64,000 bases of DNA from Io17-Chloro-G2 sp965226825 (GCA_965226825.1 CBDDED010000003.1:558001-622000), one strand, 5' to 3'; shown: positions 35,321-44,101, counted from the stretch's first letter. Program-made: numbers and translations. Notes: generated by a model not told the origin, from the sequence alone.

Positions 35321-35350
35321 ATTATACGACCTTGCCGCGAATCGGAACAA
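35321..35350 (-). promoter_or_regulatory. Predicted promoter of the TPP enzyme gene
   Basis: On the minus strand TTGTTC (35350-35345), 18 bases, then a consensus TATAAT (35326-35321), about 75 bases before ATG 35246. Confidence 0.55.
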
Positions 35351-35484
35351 AATCCCGATACCCGCCTGAGGGACGTTTCATTGTCTCCTGTTATTCCGGC
35401 CGCGGCGAGTCCTCCGATATTGGATTCGGATAACCCTGCGGGTCACCGACAGGGACATCGGACGCGAGGATTGGGCAATGGTTT

Positions 35485-35805
35485 TCATCCCTGCCAGAAG
35501 GCGGGAACGGGATAGCGCCGGGACCATGGGACGAGGGAGCGAAGGAGGTCTTCGCGGTCGGGGAGAATGTCTTTGACCCTGCACCTCTCAAGGTATTTGT
35601 GGGCCGCCATGAAGGATGGGAGGCGGAAGCCGGCGGAGGCCACCCGTTGGATGAAGACGTGGGGCTGGGGTGGCGGTTCGCCGCTGGCTTGGTCCACCGA
35701 TGATTGAAGGCAGAACTCTTCGGACAACCGGCGGAGCCGGACGACGGCAAGTTCCTTGGCCAGGATTCGTTGTAGGGCACGGACTCGGGCTCTGAGGGCA
35801 CGCAT
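35485..35805 (-). CDS. Small hypothetical protein
   Basis: Not recognised. The 106-residue product begins with a basic helix (MRALRARVRALQRILAKELAVVRLRRLSEEF), followed by a Pro-rich turn and FMAAHKYLERCRVKDILPDREDLLRSL. The basic helix could contact nucleic acid, but this is inference. A TGAGGTGATT ribosome site precedes ATG 35805. An overlapping minus-strand frame (35391-35816) is Ser/Pro-rich shadow and is not chosen. The gene sits alone in a repeat-rich interval next to unusual 10-bp periodic repeats. Confidence 0.5.
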   Translation of the reverse strand: MRALRARVRALQRILAKELAVVRLRRLSEEFCLQSSVDQASGEPPPQPHVFIQRVASAGFRLPSFMAAHKYLERCRVKDILPDREDLLRSLVPWSRRYPVPAFWQG

Positions 35806-35829
35806 AAGGCAATCACCTCATTTTCTTAT

Positions 35830-35893
35830 CTGGGTGTCTCTGGGTGTCGAAAATTTCGATTCGCCGGACATTTCCGGACATTTCCGGACATTC
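35830..35893. repeat. 10-bp periodic repeat cluster
   Basis: Two CTGGGTGTCN units, an AAAATTTCGATTCG spacer and three CCGGACATTN units follow one another with a 10-base period, just upstream of the small hypothetical gene. The period equals one helical turn, so this may be a set of protein-binding sites. Confidence 0.65.
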
Positions 35894-36029
35894 TGCTCCG
35901 GTTCTGGTTCGGTGTCGGACTTGGGGATGACGGGCTGGCGTTATGGTAGGGAATGGTTTCCCAGGTTGGGAACGGGCAAGTGTCAGCCGGGGGCAATCGC
36001 ATTTACAACGCCTACACCCGGGTCACCAC

Positions 36030-36245
36030 TAACTGTCTTTCTCGCCGCAGCGGGAATCCAGATCCCTTTCCCTCATCCAACCTGGCACGGTATGCAGGAC
36101 GCCACCCGGCATCACCCCGGGAGCCCCGCCGCGTGTCCACTACCTCATCCGTGTTGGCGCATAGCCAGGGCTCTGGATTCCCGTTGCGACGAGAATGACG
36201 GGAGTTGGGGCTCTGGATTCCCGCTGCGGCGGGAATGACGGGGGG
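36030..36245. repeat. Dispersed inverted-repeat element, degenerate copy
   Basis: CTCGCCGCAGCGGGAATCCA near 36042 and two right-hand copies of GGGCTCTGGATTCCCG (near 36168 and 36207) frame about 100 bases of other sequence that also contains a CATCCAACCTGGC segment shared with the 271-bp elements. The remaining sequence between 35894 and 36504 shows no gene. Confidence 0.7.
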
Positions 36246-36504
36246 AGGGGCTAAATGACAATGAAAAGGCCCCGTACTCCGCATAGGTTGGCCCCGTTCC
36301 TTGATTACACTGTCCATTTCTCCGCCCGTTCGAGCCGCTTACGAACCCGGCCGGAGGTTTCCAATTTCAGCAACCCCGGTTTAACAGTGGCCCTGCAACT
36401 CACAGTCAACCCCAGTGGTCGGGCCTCAAAACGGCGCGAGCATATGCCGCCAAGCTATGGCTCGGGTCGCCCGGGAACAGAAAGAAGGCAGCGATTGAAA
36501 AGGC

Positions 36505-36702
36505 TTAGGCCTTTATCCAGCGGCACTCGGGAAGGTGGCCGTGGGCTCCCCCGTCGGAGCAGGTGCAGCCGATGTCGTCCCTCTTCCGGTAGCCAAATGC
36601 TTGTAAGTACTCTTCGAAGCCGGCGTAAAATCCGTCCCCGTCATCGATGGACTGGAAACCGGCCTGAAATGCCCGGTCTATGTCCGCTGGTGTGGGTTGC
36701 AT
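36505..36702 (-). CDS. Small Cys-containing hypothetical protein
   Basis: A 65-residue product starting MQPTPADIDRAFQAGFQ with a C-terminal CTCSDGGAHGHLPECRW. Three Cys and two His near the end could bind zinc or iron; this is inference. It lies 35 bases after another small gene on the same strand, but its own ribosome site is weak, which suggests coupling to the gene before it. The open frame runs upstream to 36843 across that gene and is not used. Confidence 0.5.
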   Translation of the reverse strand: MQPTPADIDRAFQAGFQSIDDGDGFYAGFEEYLQAFGYRKRDDIGCTCSDGGAHGHLPECRWIKA

Positions 36703-36737
36703 AAAATTACGATCGGCGCAGCTGCCCGGATTCCGGG

Positions 36738-36944
36738 TCACGTCGACTCCAAGACCTCGAGCACGTCCTGGGCAAAGAACATTTCCTCGACGCCCACCAG
36801 GGAAGGGTCTCCGGGCGACAGCAGGTAGCGGGCGAAGACCCACACGCCGTCTTTGGGGTTGGAAGCCACTTCCACGGTGGCCCCGCCGACGATAGACAGT
36901 TTGTCTCCCGGTTCCAAAGTGATCAAATTGACCACGTCAGCCAT
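36738..36944 (-). CDS. Small hypothetical protein next to the Rieske genes
   Basis: A 68-residue product starting MADVVNLITLEPGDKLSIVGGATVEV; probably a small beta-rich fold. AAGGAG lies just upstream of ATG 36944. It is downstream of the ring-hydroxylase alpha and beta genes on the same strand, about 230 bases after the beta gene, and is likely part of the same catabolic region. No function is assigned. Confidence 0.55.
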   Translation of the reverse strand: MADVVNLITLEPGDKLSIVGGATVEVASNPKDGVWVFARYLLSPGDPSLVGVEEMFFAQDVLEVLEST

Positions 36945-37175
36945 TGCCTACTCCTTGGCCGCCAAACGTCATGCTAGAGCCATGCCTCCTACCGGCTGGT
37001 TCTTGCCATGAAAACGGGCTACTTTTATCCTCATGGGTGGTTTTGCCAGAACAATCCGCCAAAATCACGAAATAGGACTCTTTAATTGTCCTCTGCGGTC
37101 CTATGCGGTCTCCCCAGTACCCACCGTCATTCCCGCACCTGGAATCCCCCGAAACTTCCGCATAGCCTTGCTGCT

Positions 37176-37721
37176 CTAGAAGAAGAATGTAAGATTCTTG
37201 GCCAGGAGGATGTTCTGGTCCAGTATCACCTTGCGTTGGGCGATCTTCCAACTGCCATCCACTTTCCGCAGAACGTCCTCCCGCTTCCCGACCAGCAGGT
37301 CGGTTTCCGTTTCGACGCGGTTGCGGTAAATGAAGAAGCGGCATTTCACTGTCACGTCGATTGCTTCAGACACCGAGGGCGCGGCCTCTAGGACCTGGAC
37401 GTTGGACACGGTGTGGCAGATACGCGACAGGGGCTCTTCCGCCCAGTGGACCCCGGTGAGGATCTGGTTCACCCGACGGGTGAGGGTGTCTTTCCCCTCG
37501 TCAAACCAGTTGATGTCCTGGCCCTCTCGGGTAAACTCGCGCTCCAACTCCCCGAATTTGACGTTGCGTCGCATCGGCATCCAGTAACGCACGTCCTCGG
37601 TGAGCAGGTCCAACCACTCCTCAAATCGCCTTTCGTCCAGGATTTCCGCTTCCTGGTATAAGAACTCTTCGACCTGGTGTATGAGCAACATGTGGGCAAG
37701 GTCTGAACCCTGGGTAGTCAC
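37176..37721 (-). CDS. Aromatic-ring-hydroxylating dioxygenase, beta subunit
   Basis: The structural small subunit of a Rieske non-heme-iron dioxygenase, of the SnoaL-like fold, 181 residues. Family landmarks are HQVEEFLYQEAEILDERRFEEWLDLLTEDVRYWMP near the N-terminus and GKREDVLRKVDGSWKIAQRKVILDQ near the C-terminus. It carries no catalytic residue and stabilises an alpha3beta3 hexamer. It follows the alpha-subunit gene (37776-39137) by 54 bases, so they are co-transcribed. It is the only beta subunit in the window and might also serve the second alpha subunit at 41.5-42.9 kb. Confidence 0.92.
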   Translation of the reverse strand: MTTQGSDLAHMLLIHQVEEFLYQEAEILDERRFEEWLDLLTEDVRYWMPMRRNVKFGELEREFTREGQDINWFDEGKDTLTRRVNQILTGVHWAEEPLSRICHTVSNVQVLEAAPSVSEAIDVTVKCRFFIYRNRVETETDLLVGKREDVLRKVDGSWKIAQRKVILDQNILLAKNLTFFF

Positions 37722-37775
37722 GGGAATTTGCCTCCGGGGCTTTTGCGGGTTTTCGACGGTGACCGGATGAACTGG

Positions 37776-39137
37776 TTATGGAGTGTTGCTTTTCCGGGTG
37801 GCCGGCCCCGCCGAAACCGGCGCCTCTTCCATCAATGCCGACCAGCGGGAATAAAATGCTCTTTGGTTCTGCTCTCCCGCCCGGGCGCCGGTCGTGTCCA
37901 GGACCTGGCCGGGCAGTTCGACGCCGCCGTCACTGAATCCGGATGACCCAAAACCGAGGCCCATTTCGTAGTTGTAGTGGTGACGCCTGGCAATGACGCC
38001 CCTGCTGGCGGAGTGGGCGTAGTTCCAGTTTTCCATATCGTCTTGCTCGGTCAGGCCGCCGGGACCCGAATACCGGGTGTAGTACTGGCGCAGGTATTCC
38101 TTGACCTCGCTCGGCGCGTTCTTGTCCACCAGGTACCAACGCCACGCCGCGGTCTTGCCTGCTCCCCTGGGGTGCCACACCGCAATGGAACGCGGCTGGC
38201 GGGGAAGGTAGGACATGTTGGGAAACACGGTGGCCGGGCCGCCCAACAGCCGCGAGTACTCCCCTCTGCGGAGCTTTCGTTGTTCCTCACACCACCGGAA
38301 ATACTCCCCGATGACCGGCGCATCCTGATAGCTGGGTGCAATGGGCGCATCGGCGGCACGCAGGAAGGCCAGCGAGCCGTGGCCCCTTTCCGGGAAGCAG
38401 ATATCCAGGGAGCGGGAACCGTTTCGATCCGAGGTATCGCGCCGTCCTTGGCCGCTGGGACCGATGCCGACCATGTCCACCGACCGGTGGGAGATGTTGT
38501 GGTACCGGTCGCCAATGAAATTCTCTGCGGGGAACTTCCAGTTGCACGGAATCTCCCACTTTTGCACCCCGCCGATTACCTCGGTCCCGCCTTCCTGGCC
38601 ATCCCACGTGTCCAACAGTAGGTCCAGGAAGATTTTAAAGCCGCCCAGGTAATCGGAGAAATCCGGGGCCGCATGATCCCAGGTGGCCCAGACAGACCCT
38701 TTGTAGTTTGCCAGCTGGGCCACTTCAACCAGGCCCCACTGCGACTTGTCCAGCTTTTCGTGGTAGGCGTCCTTGAAGTAAGGCACGCCGACGAGGGAGC
38801 CGTCGGTGGCGTAGCTCCAGCCGTGGTACGGGCAGGTAAAAACCGCGTTGTTGCCTTCGTCATAGCGGCACACCTTCATGCCCCGGTGCATACAGGAGTT
38901 CAGGAAGACGTGGAGACGGTCTGCCCGGTCCCGGCAGAGGATAACCGACTCTTCACCCATGCAGGAGACGAAGTAGTCGCCGGGTTTGGGAACCTGGCTC
39001 TCGTGACCGACGAAGAGCCATGACCGCGAAAAAATGTTCTCCAACTCTTGCTGGTAGATGGAGCCGCTTACAAAGATGTCCCGACTGATTGTTCCATTTT
39101 CCACGTCAACCAGCTTGGATTTGGGCGCCACCGCCAT
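37776..39137 (-). CDS. Aromatic-ring-hydroxylating dioxygenase, alpha subunit 1
   Basis: The catalytic subunit, 453 residues. The Rieske [2Fe-2S] ligands are Cys82, His84, Cys102 and His105 (SCMHRG and CPYHGW). The mononuclear iron site is in NFIGDRYHNISH, with Asp and two His in the usual D-x2-H-x4-H spacing. Electrons must come from a ferredoxin and reductase encoded elsewhere. The enzyme probably inserts both atoms of O2 into an aromatic ring to give a cis-dihydrodiol. It is roughly two-thirds identical to alpha subunit 2 by eye. ATG 39137 is preceded by AAGAGG. Confidence 0.92.
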   Translation of the reverse strand: MAVAPKSKLVDVENGTISRDIFVSGSIYQQELENIFSRSWLFVGHESQVPKPGDYFVSCMGEESVILCRDRADRLHVFLNSCMHRGMKVCRYDEGNNAVFTCPYHGWSYATDGSLVGVPYFKDAYHEKLDKSQWGLVEVAQLANYKGSVWATWDHAAPDFSDYLGGFKIFLDLLLDTWDGQEGGTEVIGGVQKWEIPCNWKFPAENFIGDRYHNISHRSVDMVGIGPSGQGRRDTSDRNGSRSLDICFPERGHGSLAFLRAADAPIAPSYQDAPVIGEYFRWCEEQRKLRRGEYSRLLGGPATVFPNMSYLPRQPRSIAVWHPRGAGKTAAWRWYLVDKNAPSEVKEYLRQYYTRYSGPGGLTEQDDMENWNYAHSASRGVIARRHHYNYEMGLGFGSSGFSDGGVELPGQVLDTTGARAGEQNQRAFYSRWSALMEEAPVSAGPATRKSNTP

Positions 39138-39256
39138 AATTTTAACCTCTTAAGTTGTGAGTCCCCGGCCTGCCTTGGGGAGCCTGTCCAGGCCGCACAT
39201 CCGGCTTGCTCCCCAAGGTAACTTCCCCGGTCTTCAAGAAAATGGCCGTGGGTATC

Positions 39257-39527
39257 AGGGTCTTTCGATTATGTTCGAATCCCCCGTCAATCTTGCCGTA
39301 ACGGGAATCTGGAGCCCATTTGGATCCCTACTCCCCGTCATTCTCGTCGCAACGGGAATCCAGAGCCCTTTTCCCCATCCAACTTGGTTCGTGTCTGCAG
39401 GAATGTTCCAGTTGGGACGTCAACCTGTCCACCCGGCGCGTCTTAGTTGGCATAACCGTCTTGGTACATAATCAGGGCTCTGGGTTCCCGCTGTGGCGGG
39501 AATGACGGAGGACAATCGAAAGACCCT
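39257..39527. repeat. MITE-like element, copy B (271 bp)
   Basis: Same length and terminal inverted repeats (AGGGTCTTTCGATT) as 29448-29718, lying in the opposite orientation and about 90% identical by eye. Flanking bases are CA and TG instead of TA. It fills most of the gap between the alpha-1 gene and the beta-hydroxyacid dehydrogenase gene. Confidence 0.8.
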
Positions 39528-39561
39528 GCGGTGGGTATGCCGGACATTGAAAACTCCCAGG

Positions 39562-40485
39562 TCATCCCAGCCGGGGGTCTGTTGTCTGGTAGCTCGAACC
39601 CGGTTGCGGCGCGTTGGTGCGCAGCTCGATTCCCGCCATTTGCTCCAGGATCTTGGCCACCTTGGGATAGCCGTCCTTGCCCCAGCCCTGTGCCTGTGAC
39701 CGCTTGAGGACTTCGTCGGTAATGGCTCCAATGCGGGACGGCGCGCCGACCTCCCGGGCCAACTGGCAGGCCAGGTCCAGGTCTTTGGCCACGATGTCCA
39801 GGCTGCCCCCGGACCCGTAGGAACCGTCAAACACGGCTCGTGGAATGTTGTCGAAGGTGCGGCTGGCCCCGGCGCTGACCGGAACGATGGCCGCGAGTAT
39901 ATCCAGGTCAATACCCGCTTTGGCGCCGATCAAGAGCCCTTCGACGGCGGCCACGAAGTTGCTATAGCCCATGTACTGGGTGACCAGTTTGGCGACACAG
40001 CCAGCCCCGGCCTCCCCTACGTAGTAGATATTTTGCCCCATTGAATCCAATACGGGCTTGTATCGGTCGAAGGTCGCCCGTTCCCCGCCAACCATGATGG
40101 TCATGCCGGGAGGGCGGCCGCTTACCGGAGCGTCCAGGGTATCAATCCCCCGCAGTCGGCAGGTTTCGGACAGGCTCCGAGCGACACCAGGCGCATTGGT
40201 GGTCATGTCGATGAAAGCGCTTCCCGAGGCCAGTCCAGTTAACACGCCATTCTCGGAGTTGAGAAGCACGGCTTCGACCTGCGTTGGTCCGGGCAGAGAG
40301 GTAAACACGACCTGCCTGCCCTCGGACGCCTGGGCCGGGGTTTCCGCCCACGTGGCCCCCATCTCGCAAAGGTCTGTGGTTGCCTCGCGTCTCAGGTCAT
40401 TGACTGCGACCTCATGGCCGGCTTCCAGCAAACACTTGACCATGGGGTTGCCCATGGTTCCAGTGCCAATAAATCCTAACCTCAA
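39562..40485 (-). CDS. NAD(P)-dependent beta-hydroxyacid dehydrogenase (3-hydroxyisobutyrate dehydrogenase family)
   Basis: A 307-residue enzyme. The N-terminal Rossmann motif GFIGTGTMGNPMV is followed by the substrate-binding DAPVSG near residue 118 and the catalytic Lys in AGCVAKLVTQYMG near residue 168. The Asn usually four residues after that Lys is Gln here. It oxidises 3-hydroxy acids to semialdehydes or reduces the reverse. TTG 40485, with GGAGG seven bases upstream, begins exactly at the Rossmann strand; the longer frame to 40560 is not supported. It lies in a same-strand run with the extradiol dioxygenase and alpha subunit 2. Confidence 0.88.
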   Translation of the reverse strand: MRLGFIGTGTMGNPMVKCLLEAGHEVAVNDLRREATTDLCEMGATWAETPAQASEGRQVVFTSLPGPTQVEAVLLNSENGVLTGLASGSAFIDMTTNAPGVARSLSETCRLRGIDTLDAPVSGRPPGMTIMVGGERATFDRYKPVLDSMGQNIYYVGEAGAGCVAKLVTQYMGYSNFVAAVEGLLIGAKAGIDLDILAAIVPVSAGASRTFDNIPRAVFDGSYGSGGSLDIVAKDLDLACQLAREVGAPSRIGAITDEVLKRSQAQGWGKDGYPKVAKILEQMAGIELRTNAPQPGSSYQTTDPRLG

Positions 40486-40590
40486 CGGCGGACCTCCCCC
40501 ATTTTGTGCGGTGGCTGTGGGATGGTAGTGCGGTGCGCCAACCCGGCGTCTTTGCCCCACTCCCGGGTTTTGGGAACGAGACGCCGACCC

Positions 40591-41472
40591 TTAGCGACCG
40601 GCGGCCAAGGCCTCGGGGGTCGGAACGGAGCGGTGGCCCCAGATGCTTCCCTTTTCGTGGCGCTGCACCTGCCAGGTGGCATCGTCCACGGTCCGGGCGC
40701 CCCAGCCGTACTCCACGTTGAATCCGGAAGGAGTCTTCATGTAGAAAGAAGTCATGTGGTCGTTGGTATGACGGCCCAATCCCCGCGTTATCTCAATTCC
40801 CTGGTCCTGGACCAGGTCGTAGGTGGCGCCAACTTCGTTGATGGAGTTCACCTGCAGCATGAAGTGATTCAAGCGCTTGGGAGACTTGGCGTCGATGATC
40901 GCCAGGGAATGATGGCGGGGGTTGCAGTGAAAAAAGGCCAGGTTGCGGATAAAGTCGCTGATGCGCATGCCCAGCACGTCGCGATAGAAGCGAATGCATT
41001 TCTCCAGATCGTCAACGTGCAAGACTACGTGGCCCAACCCCTGGTCGCCGGTCACGAATCCCGAAACCGGGCGAGGAGAATTGAAAGGGTTATCGAAGGA
41101 GATTGGGGGCCCAAAATAGACCTCGGTCGGGATCTCGTTGGGGTCTTCGAACTTGATCAACCCCTCGACCCGGCGGGCCTTGGCCTCTTCGGGAGTGCCA
41201 AAACTGACCTCAACGCCGGCATTGCTGAGTTGCACTTCCATGTCCATCAGGTCCTGTTCGTTGGTGACCTGCCAACCGATGTAGGAAATGTCGTCCCGGC
41301 TGTCGGGATGCACCGCGATTCGGTACTCGTACTCGTCCATCCTCAATAACAGGGACCCGTCGTTTTCTCGCCCATTGCACTGGAGCCCCAGCGATTCCGT
41401 GGCGTAATGCTCCCACTGTTCAACGTCTTTGGCTCCGATTCCTACATAACCCAACTGTGTGACGCTTGCCAT
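40591..41472 (-). CDS. Type I extradiol ring-cleavage dioxygenase (BphC-like, VOC fold)
   Basis: A two-domain extradiol dioxygenase of 293 residues, matching 2,3-dihydroxybiphenyl 1,2-dioxygenase in length and ligand order. The iron ligands are His148 in GLGHVVLHV, His203 in LNHFMLQV and Glu254 in FNVEYGW, all intact. It cleaves a catechol ring next to its hydroxyls using Fe(II) and O2. ATG 41472 has GGGAGGTAG upstream. It lies 64 bases downstream of Rieske alpha subunit 2, so both are probably co-transcribed, consistent with ring hydroxylation followed by cleavage. Confidence 0.9.
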   Translation of the reverse strand: MASVTQLGYVGIGAKDVEQWEHYATESLGLQCNGRENDGSLLLRMDEYEYRIAVHPDSRDDISYIGWQVTNEQDLMDMEVQLSNAGVEVSFGTPEEAKARRVEGLIKFEDPNEIPTEVYFGPPISFDNPFNSPRPVSGFVTGDQGLGHVVLHVDDLEKCIRFYRDVLGMRISDFIRNLAFFHCNPRHHSLAIIDAKSPKRLNHFMLQVNSINEVGATYDLVQDQGIEITRGLGRHTNDHMTSFYMKTPSGFNVEYGWGARTVDDATWQVQRHEKGSIWGHRSVPTPEALAAGR

Positions 41473-41536
41473 GGCTACCTCCCTCGGCCCAATCTTCGTT
41501 TTCCGGGCGCTTTTCCCGGCTTGGCTTGGGACGCCC

Positions 41537-42925
41537 TTAGCCTTGTCCGCCCGCCTTGGATTTGTTCGCACCTTTGTGCGGGCGGTGGTTAGACTTCCCG
41601 TTTGAGGTTAGGTTGTCCCAGTCGTCCGCATCCATCAACTGCGCCCACCTTTTATAGAGGCTCCGCTGGTTCCCTTCCGTGATTCCTAGTGATATGCGGC
41701 CCGGCGTCGGGTAGCCGGGGTCTCCGTTGTCCAACCCCATCTCATAATTGTAGGGATGACGCCGGGCGATGGTACCCCTGCTGGCGGACTGGGCATAGTT
41801 CCAATTTTCCATATCGTCTTGCTCGGTCATGCCGCCGGGGCCGGAGTATCGGATGTAGTAGTGGCGCAGCACATCCTTCACCTCCTCGGGCGTGTCCCGG
41901 TCAACCAGGAACCAGCGCCAGGCCTCGGTCTGGTTGGATCCCCGGGGATGCCAGACTGCTATGGAACGGGGTTGCCGGGCCAGGAATGACATGTGGGGGA
42001 ACACCGTGCCCACCGACCCCAACAGGCGAGAACCTTCGCCCATACGTTCGCGCCTCTGAAGGTATGCCTCGCGAAAGTATTCCTCCACCAGGGCGTTGTT
42101 CTGATAGGAGGGTTGATAGGGTGCATCCAAAGACTGGTAGTAACATACCGCAGCATGTCCCAGGTCGGGAAATCCCACGTTCAACCTGGGGGCGGCAGTC
42201 TGTTGGTCGGTGTCCCGGCGGCCGCGGCCGCTTGGACCGATGCCTGCAATGTCCACCGAACGGTGGCTGATGTTGTGATAGGCGTCGCCGGCGAAGTTTT
42301 CCGCGGGAAACTTCCAGTTACAGGGCATGGTCCATTTTTGGACGCCGCCGATGATTTCCGATCCGCCTTCAGTGCCGTCTCGGGAGTCCAACAGAAGGTC
42401 CAGGTAGACTTTCATCTCGCCAAGGTATTCCGTGAACGGCGGAGCGTTTTTGTCCCAGGTCGCCCAGATTGTACCCTTGTAGTTTTCCAGTTGGGCGACT
42501 TCTACCAGGCCCCATTTGGACTTGTCCAACTGCTCGTGGTAGGCGTCCTTGAAATATGGCACGCCGACCAGTGAGCCGTCGGCGGCATAGCTCCAGCCGT
42601 GGTAGGGGCATGTGAATACCGGCGTGTTGCCCTCGTCGTACCGGCAGACCTTCATCCCCCGGTGTCGGCATGAGTTGAGGAAGACGTGGAGCTTGTTGGC
42701 CCGGTCCCGGCACAGGATGACCGACTCTTCCCCCATGCAGGATACGAAGTAGTCCCCAGGTTTTGCCACCTGGCTTTCGTGTCCTACGAACAGCCAGACT
42801 CGGGCAAAAATCTGTTCCTGCTCGCGGGCGTAAATCTCGTCGTTTACGAAAATCTCCCGGCTGATGTGCCCGTCGGACAAGTCGACCAGGTCGGATGCGC
42901 AGAAGGCATTGGCAGGAGAAGCCAT
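41537..42925 (-). CDS. Aromatic-ring-hydroxylating dioxygenase, alpha subunit 2
   Basis: A second catalytic alpha subunit, 462 residues. Rieske ligands are Cys86, His88, Cys106 and His109; the mononuclear iron site is in NFAGDAYHNISH. Strongly similar to alpha subunit 1 but with no beta-subunit gene beside it; instead the extradiol dioxygenase follows. Possibly the two alpha subunits share the beta subunit at 37.2 kb or have different substrates. ATG 42925 is preferred to GTG 42934. The C-terminus is a Lys/Asn-rich tail. Confidence 0.92.
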   Translation of the reverse strand: MASPANAFCASDLVDLSDGHISREIFVNDEIYAREQEQIFARVWLFVGHESQVAKPGDYFVSCMGEESVILCRDRANKLHVFLNSCRHRGMKVCRYDEGNTPVFTCPYHGWSYAADGSLVGVPYFKDAYHEQLDKSKWGLVEVAQLENYKGTIWATWDKNAPPFTEYLGEMKVYLDLLLDSRDGTEGGSEIIGGVQKWTMPCNWKFPAENFAGDAYHNISHRSVDIAGIGPSGRGRRDTDQQTAAPRLNVGFPDLGHAAVCYYQSLDAPYQPSYQNNALVEEYFREAYLQRRERMGEGSRLLGSVGTVFPHMSFLARQPRSIAVWHPRGSNQTEAWRWFLVDRDTPEEVKDVLRHYYIRYSGPGGMTEQDDMENWNYAQSASRGTIARRHPYNYEMGLDNGDPGYPTPGRISLGITEGNQRSLYKRWAQLMDADDWDNLTSNGKSNHRPHKGANKSKAGGQG

Positions 42926-43276
42926 TTGAAACACCCCGCGTCGCAGCTACCAGCAAAGGGTTCGGGCGGCTTCGAAGCCTTCCGCTTTTTCCCAGGGCCG
43001 CCGTTGCGGTGAGTGTAATTGGGCCTAATTTTGCTGTCAACCACATTGGGATCGGCGATATCGTCAATACCCACGGCAGTCAGGACACCGATATTATTAG
43101 CGGCAGCTGTGCCTTGCGGGTGTTGCAGGAACCCCGTCGGGCAAAGCGGCGGACATTGACCCCATACTCCTTGAACCATACAATTTGGACCCCTGATGAG
43201 GGTAGAAACGCCCCATTTTAGATTCCATCTGTCCAGAGGAAGAGTCAACCGGGCCGCCCAGGCGGCGAGGTGAAAA
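42926..43276. other. Divergent intergenic region
   Basis: The gap between the alpha-2 gene (-) and an SDR gene (+) presumably contains both promoters. No convincing -35/-10 pair, RNA gene or repeat was found. Confidence 0.3.
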
Positions 43277-44101
43277 ATGAAACTGACCGGAAGAACGGCA
43301 TTGGTTACGGGGACCAGTCCCAATATATGCGGGGGCATCGCCGAAGCATTGGCCGAGGAAGAGGCCAAGGTCGTCTGCGTAGACCTCAATCCCTCCTATG
43401 CCCGCGGCTGTGCCGACTCGATCAAAGAGCGGGGAGGGGATGCTATAGGGCTGGTCTGCGACGTGACCAATGAGGAGCAGGTCCAGGCCACGGTCAACGC
43501 GGCCATTGCCGAATTCGGGGCAATCGACATCCTGGTCAACGGAGCGGTCATATTCAACCGCAAAGGCGTGTTGAGCATGCCGCTGGCCGAATGGCGAAGC
43601 CAGATTGACGTAATACTCACCGGCGCGTTCCTGTTCACCAAGTACGTCGCCCATCACATGATCGACCGGGGCCGCCCCGGCAACGTCATCAACATTATCT
43701 CTTCCGCCGGGCACCAGGGTGAGCCCGGCAACGTGGGCTATGGCACCGGCAAGAGCGGGCTGTTGAACTTCACCCGTTCGGTCGCTATGGAACTCGCGGA
43801 GCACGGCATCCGGGTAAACAGCCTGACGCCCACCGCCACCGACTCTGCAGAAGGGACGGAGCGCGCCGCCCGTTGGGGCGTGGAATGGCCCGGCCCTCGT
43901 CTGGGGGAAAGGACACGCGGTATGTTGCCCAACGCTGATTTGGGCCTGCCAATGCAAAAACGGCCCAGTCCCCGTCATTACGGCAAGGCGGCCGTGTTCC
44001 TGGCGTCGGACGACGCTGACATGATTACCGGCTTCGACCTGCGAGTGGATGCCGGAGCCATTTCACGCTACTGGCTGTGGGACCCGGGCGCCGCCGAATA
44101 A
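43277..44101 (+). CDS. Short-chain dehydrogenase with divergent cofactor loop
   Basis: A 274-residue SDR. The cofactor loop reads TGTSPNICGG where TGxxxGxG is usual, so one Gly is Asn and the last is displaced by Cys. Other features are ordinary: DVTN near residue 61, the catalytic YGTGK near residue 157, and an SDR C-terminus with TGFDLRVDAGA. It may be a dihydrodiol dehydrogenase or ketoreductase serving the surrounding oxygenases. A GGCGAGGTG ribosome site precedes ATG 43277. It ends at a strong terminator. Confidence 0.85.
   Translation: MKLTGRTALVTGTSPNICGGIAEALAEEEAKVVCVDLNPSYARGCADSIKERGGDAIGLVCDVTNEEQVQATVNAAIAEFGAIDILVNGAVIFNRKGVLSMPLAEWRSQIDVILTGAFLFTKYVAHHMIDRGRPGNVINIISSAGHQGEPGNVGYGTGKSGLLNFTRSVAMELAEHGIRVNSLTPTATDSAEGTERAARWGVEWPGPRLGERTRGMLPNADLGLPMQKRPSPRHYGKAAVFLASDDADMITGFDLRVDAGAISRYWLWDPGAAE

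Noticed and set aside
35391..35816. 141-codon minus-strand frame overlapping the small hypothetical gene
   Set aside because: Its composition is Ser/Pro/Asn-rich and typical of an out-of-frame reading; the 106-codon frame has a better ribosome site and a credible helix.
39270..39290. GTTCGAATCCC, resembling a tRNA T-loop
   Set aside because: It lies inside the repeat element, and no acceptor, D or anticodon arm can be folded around it.
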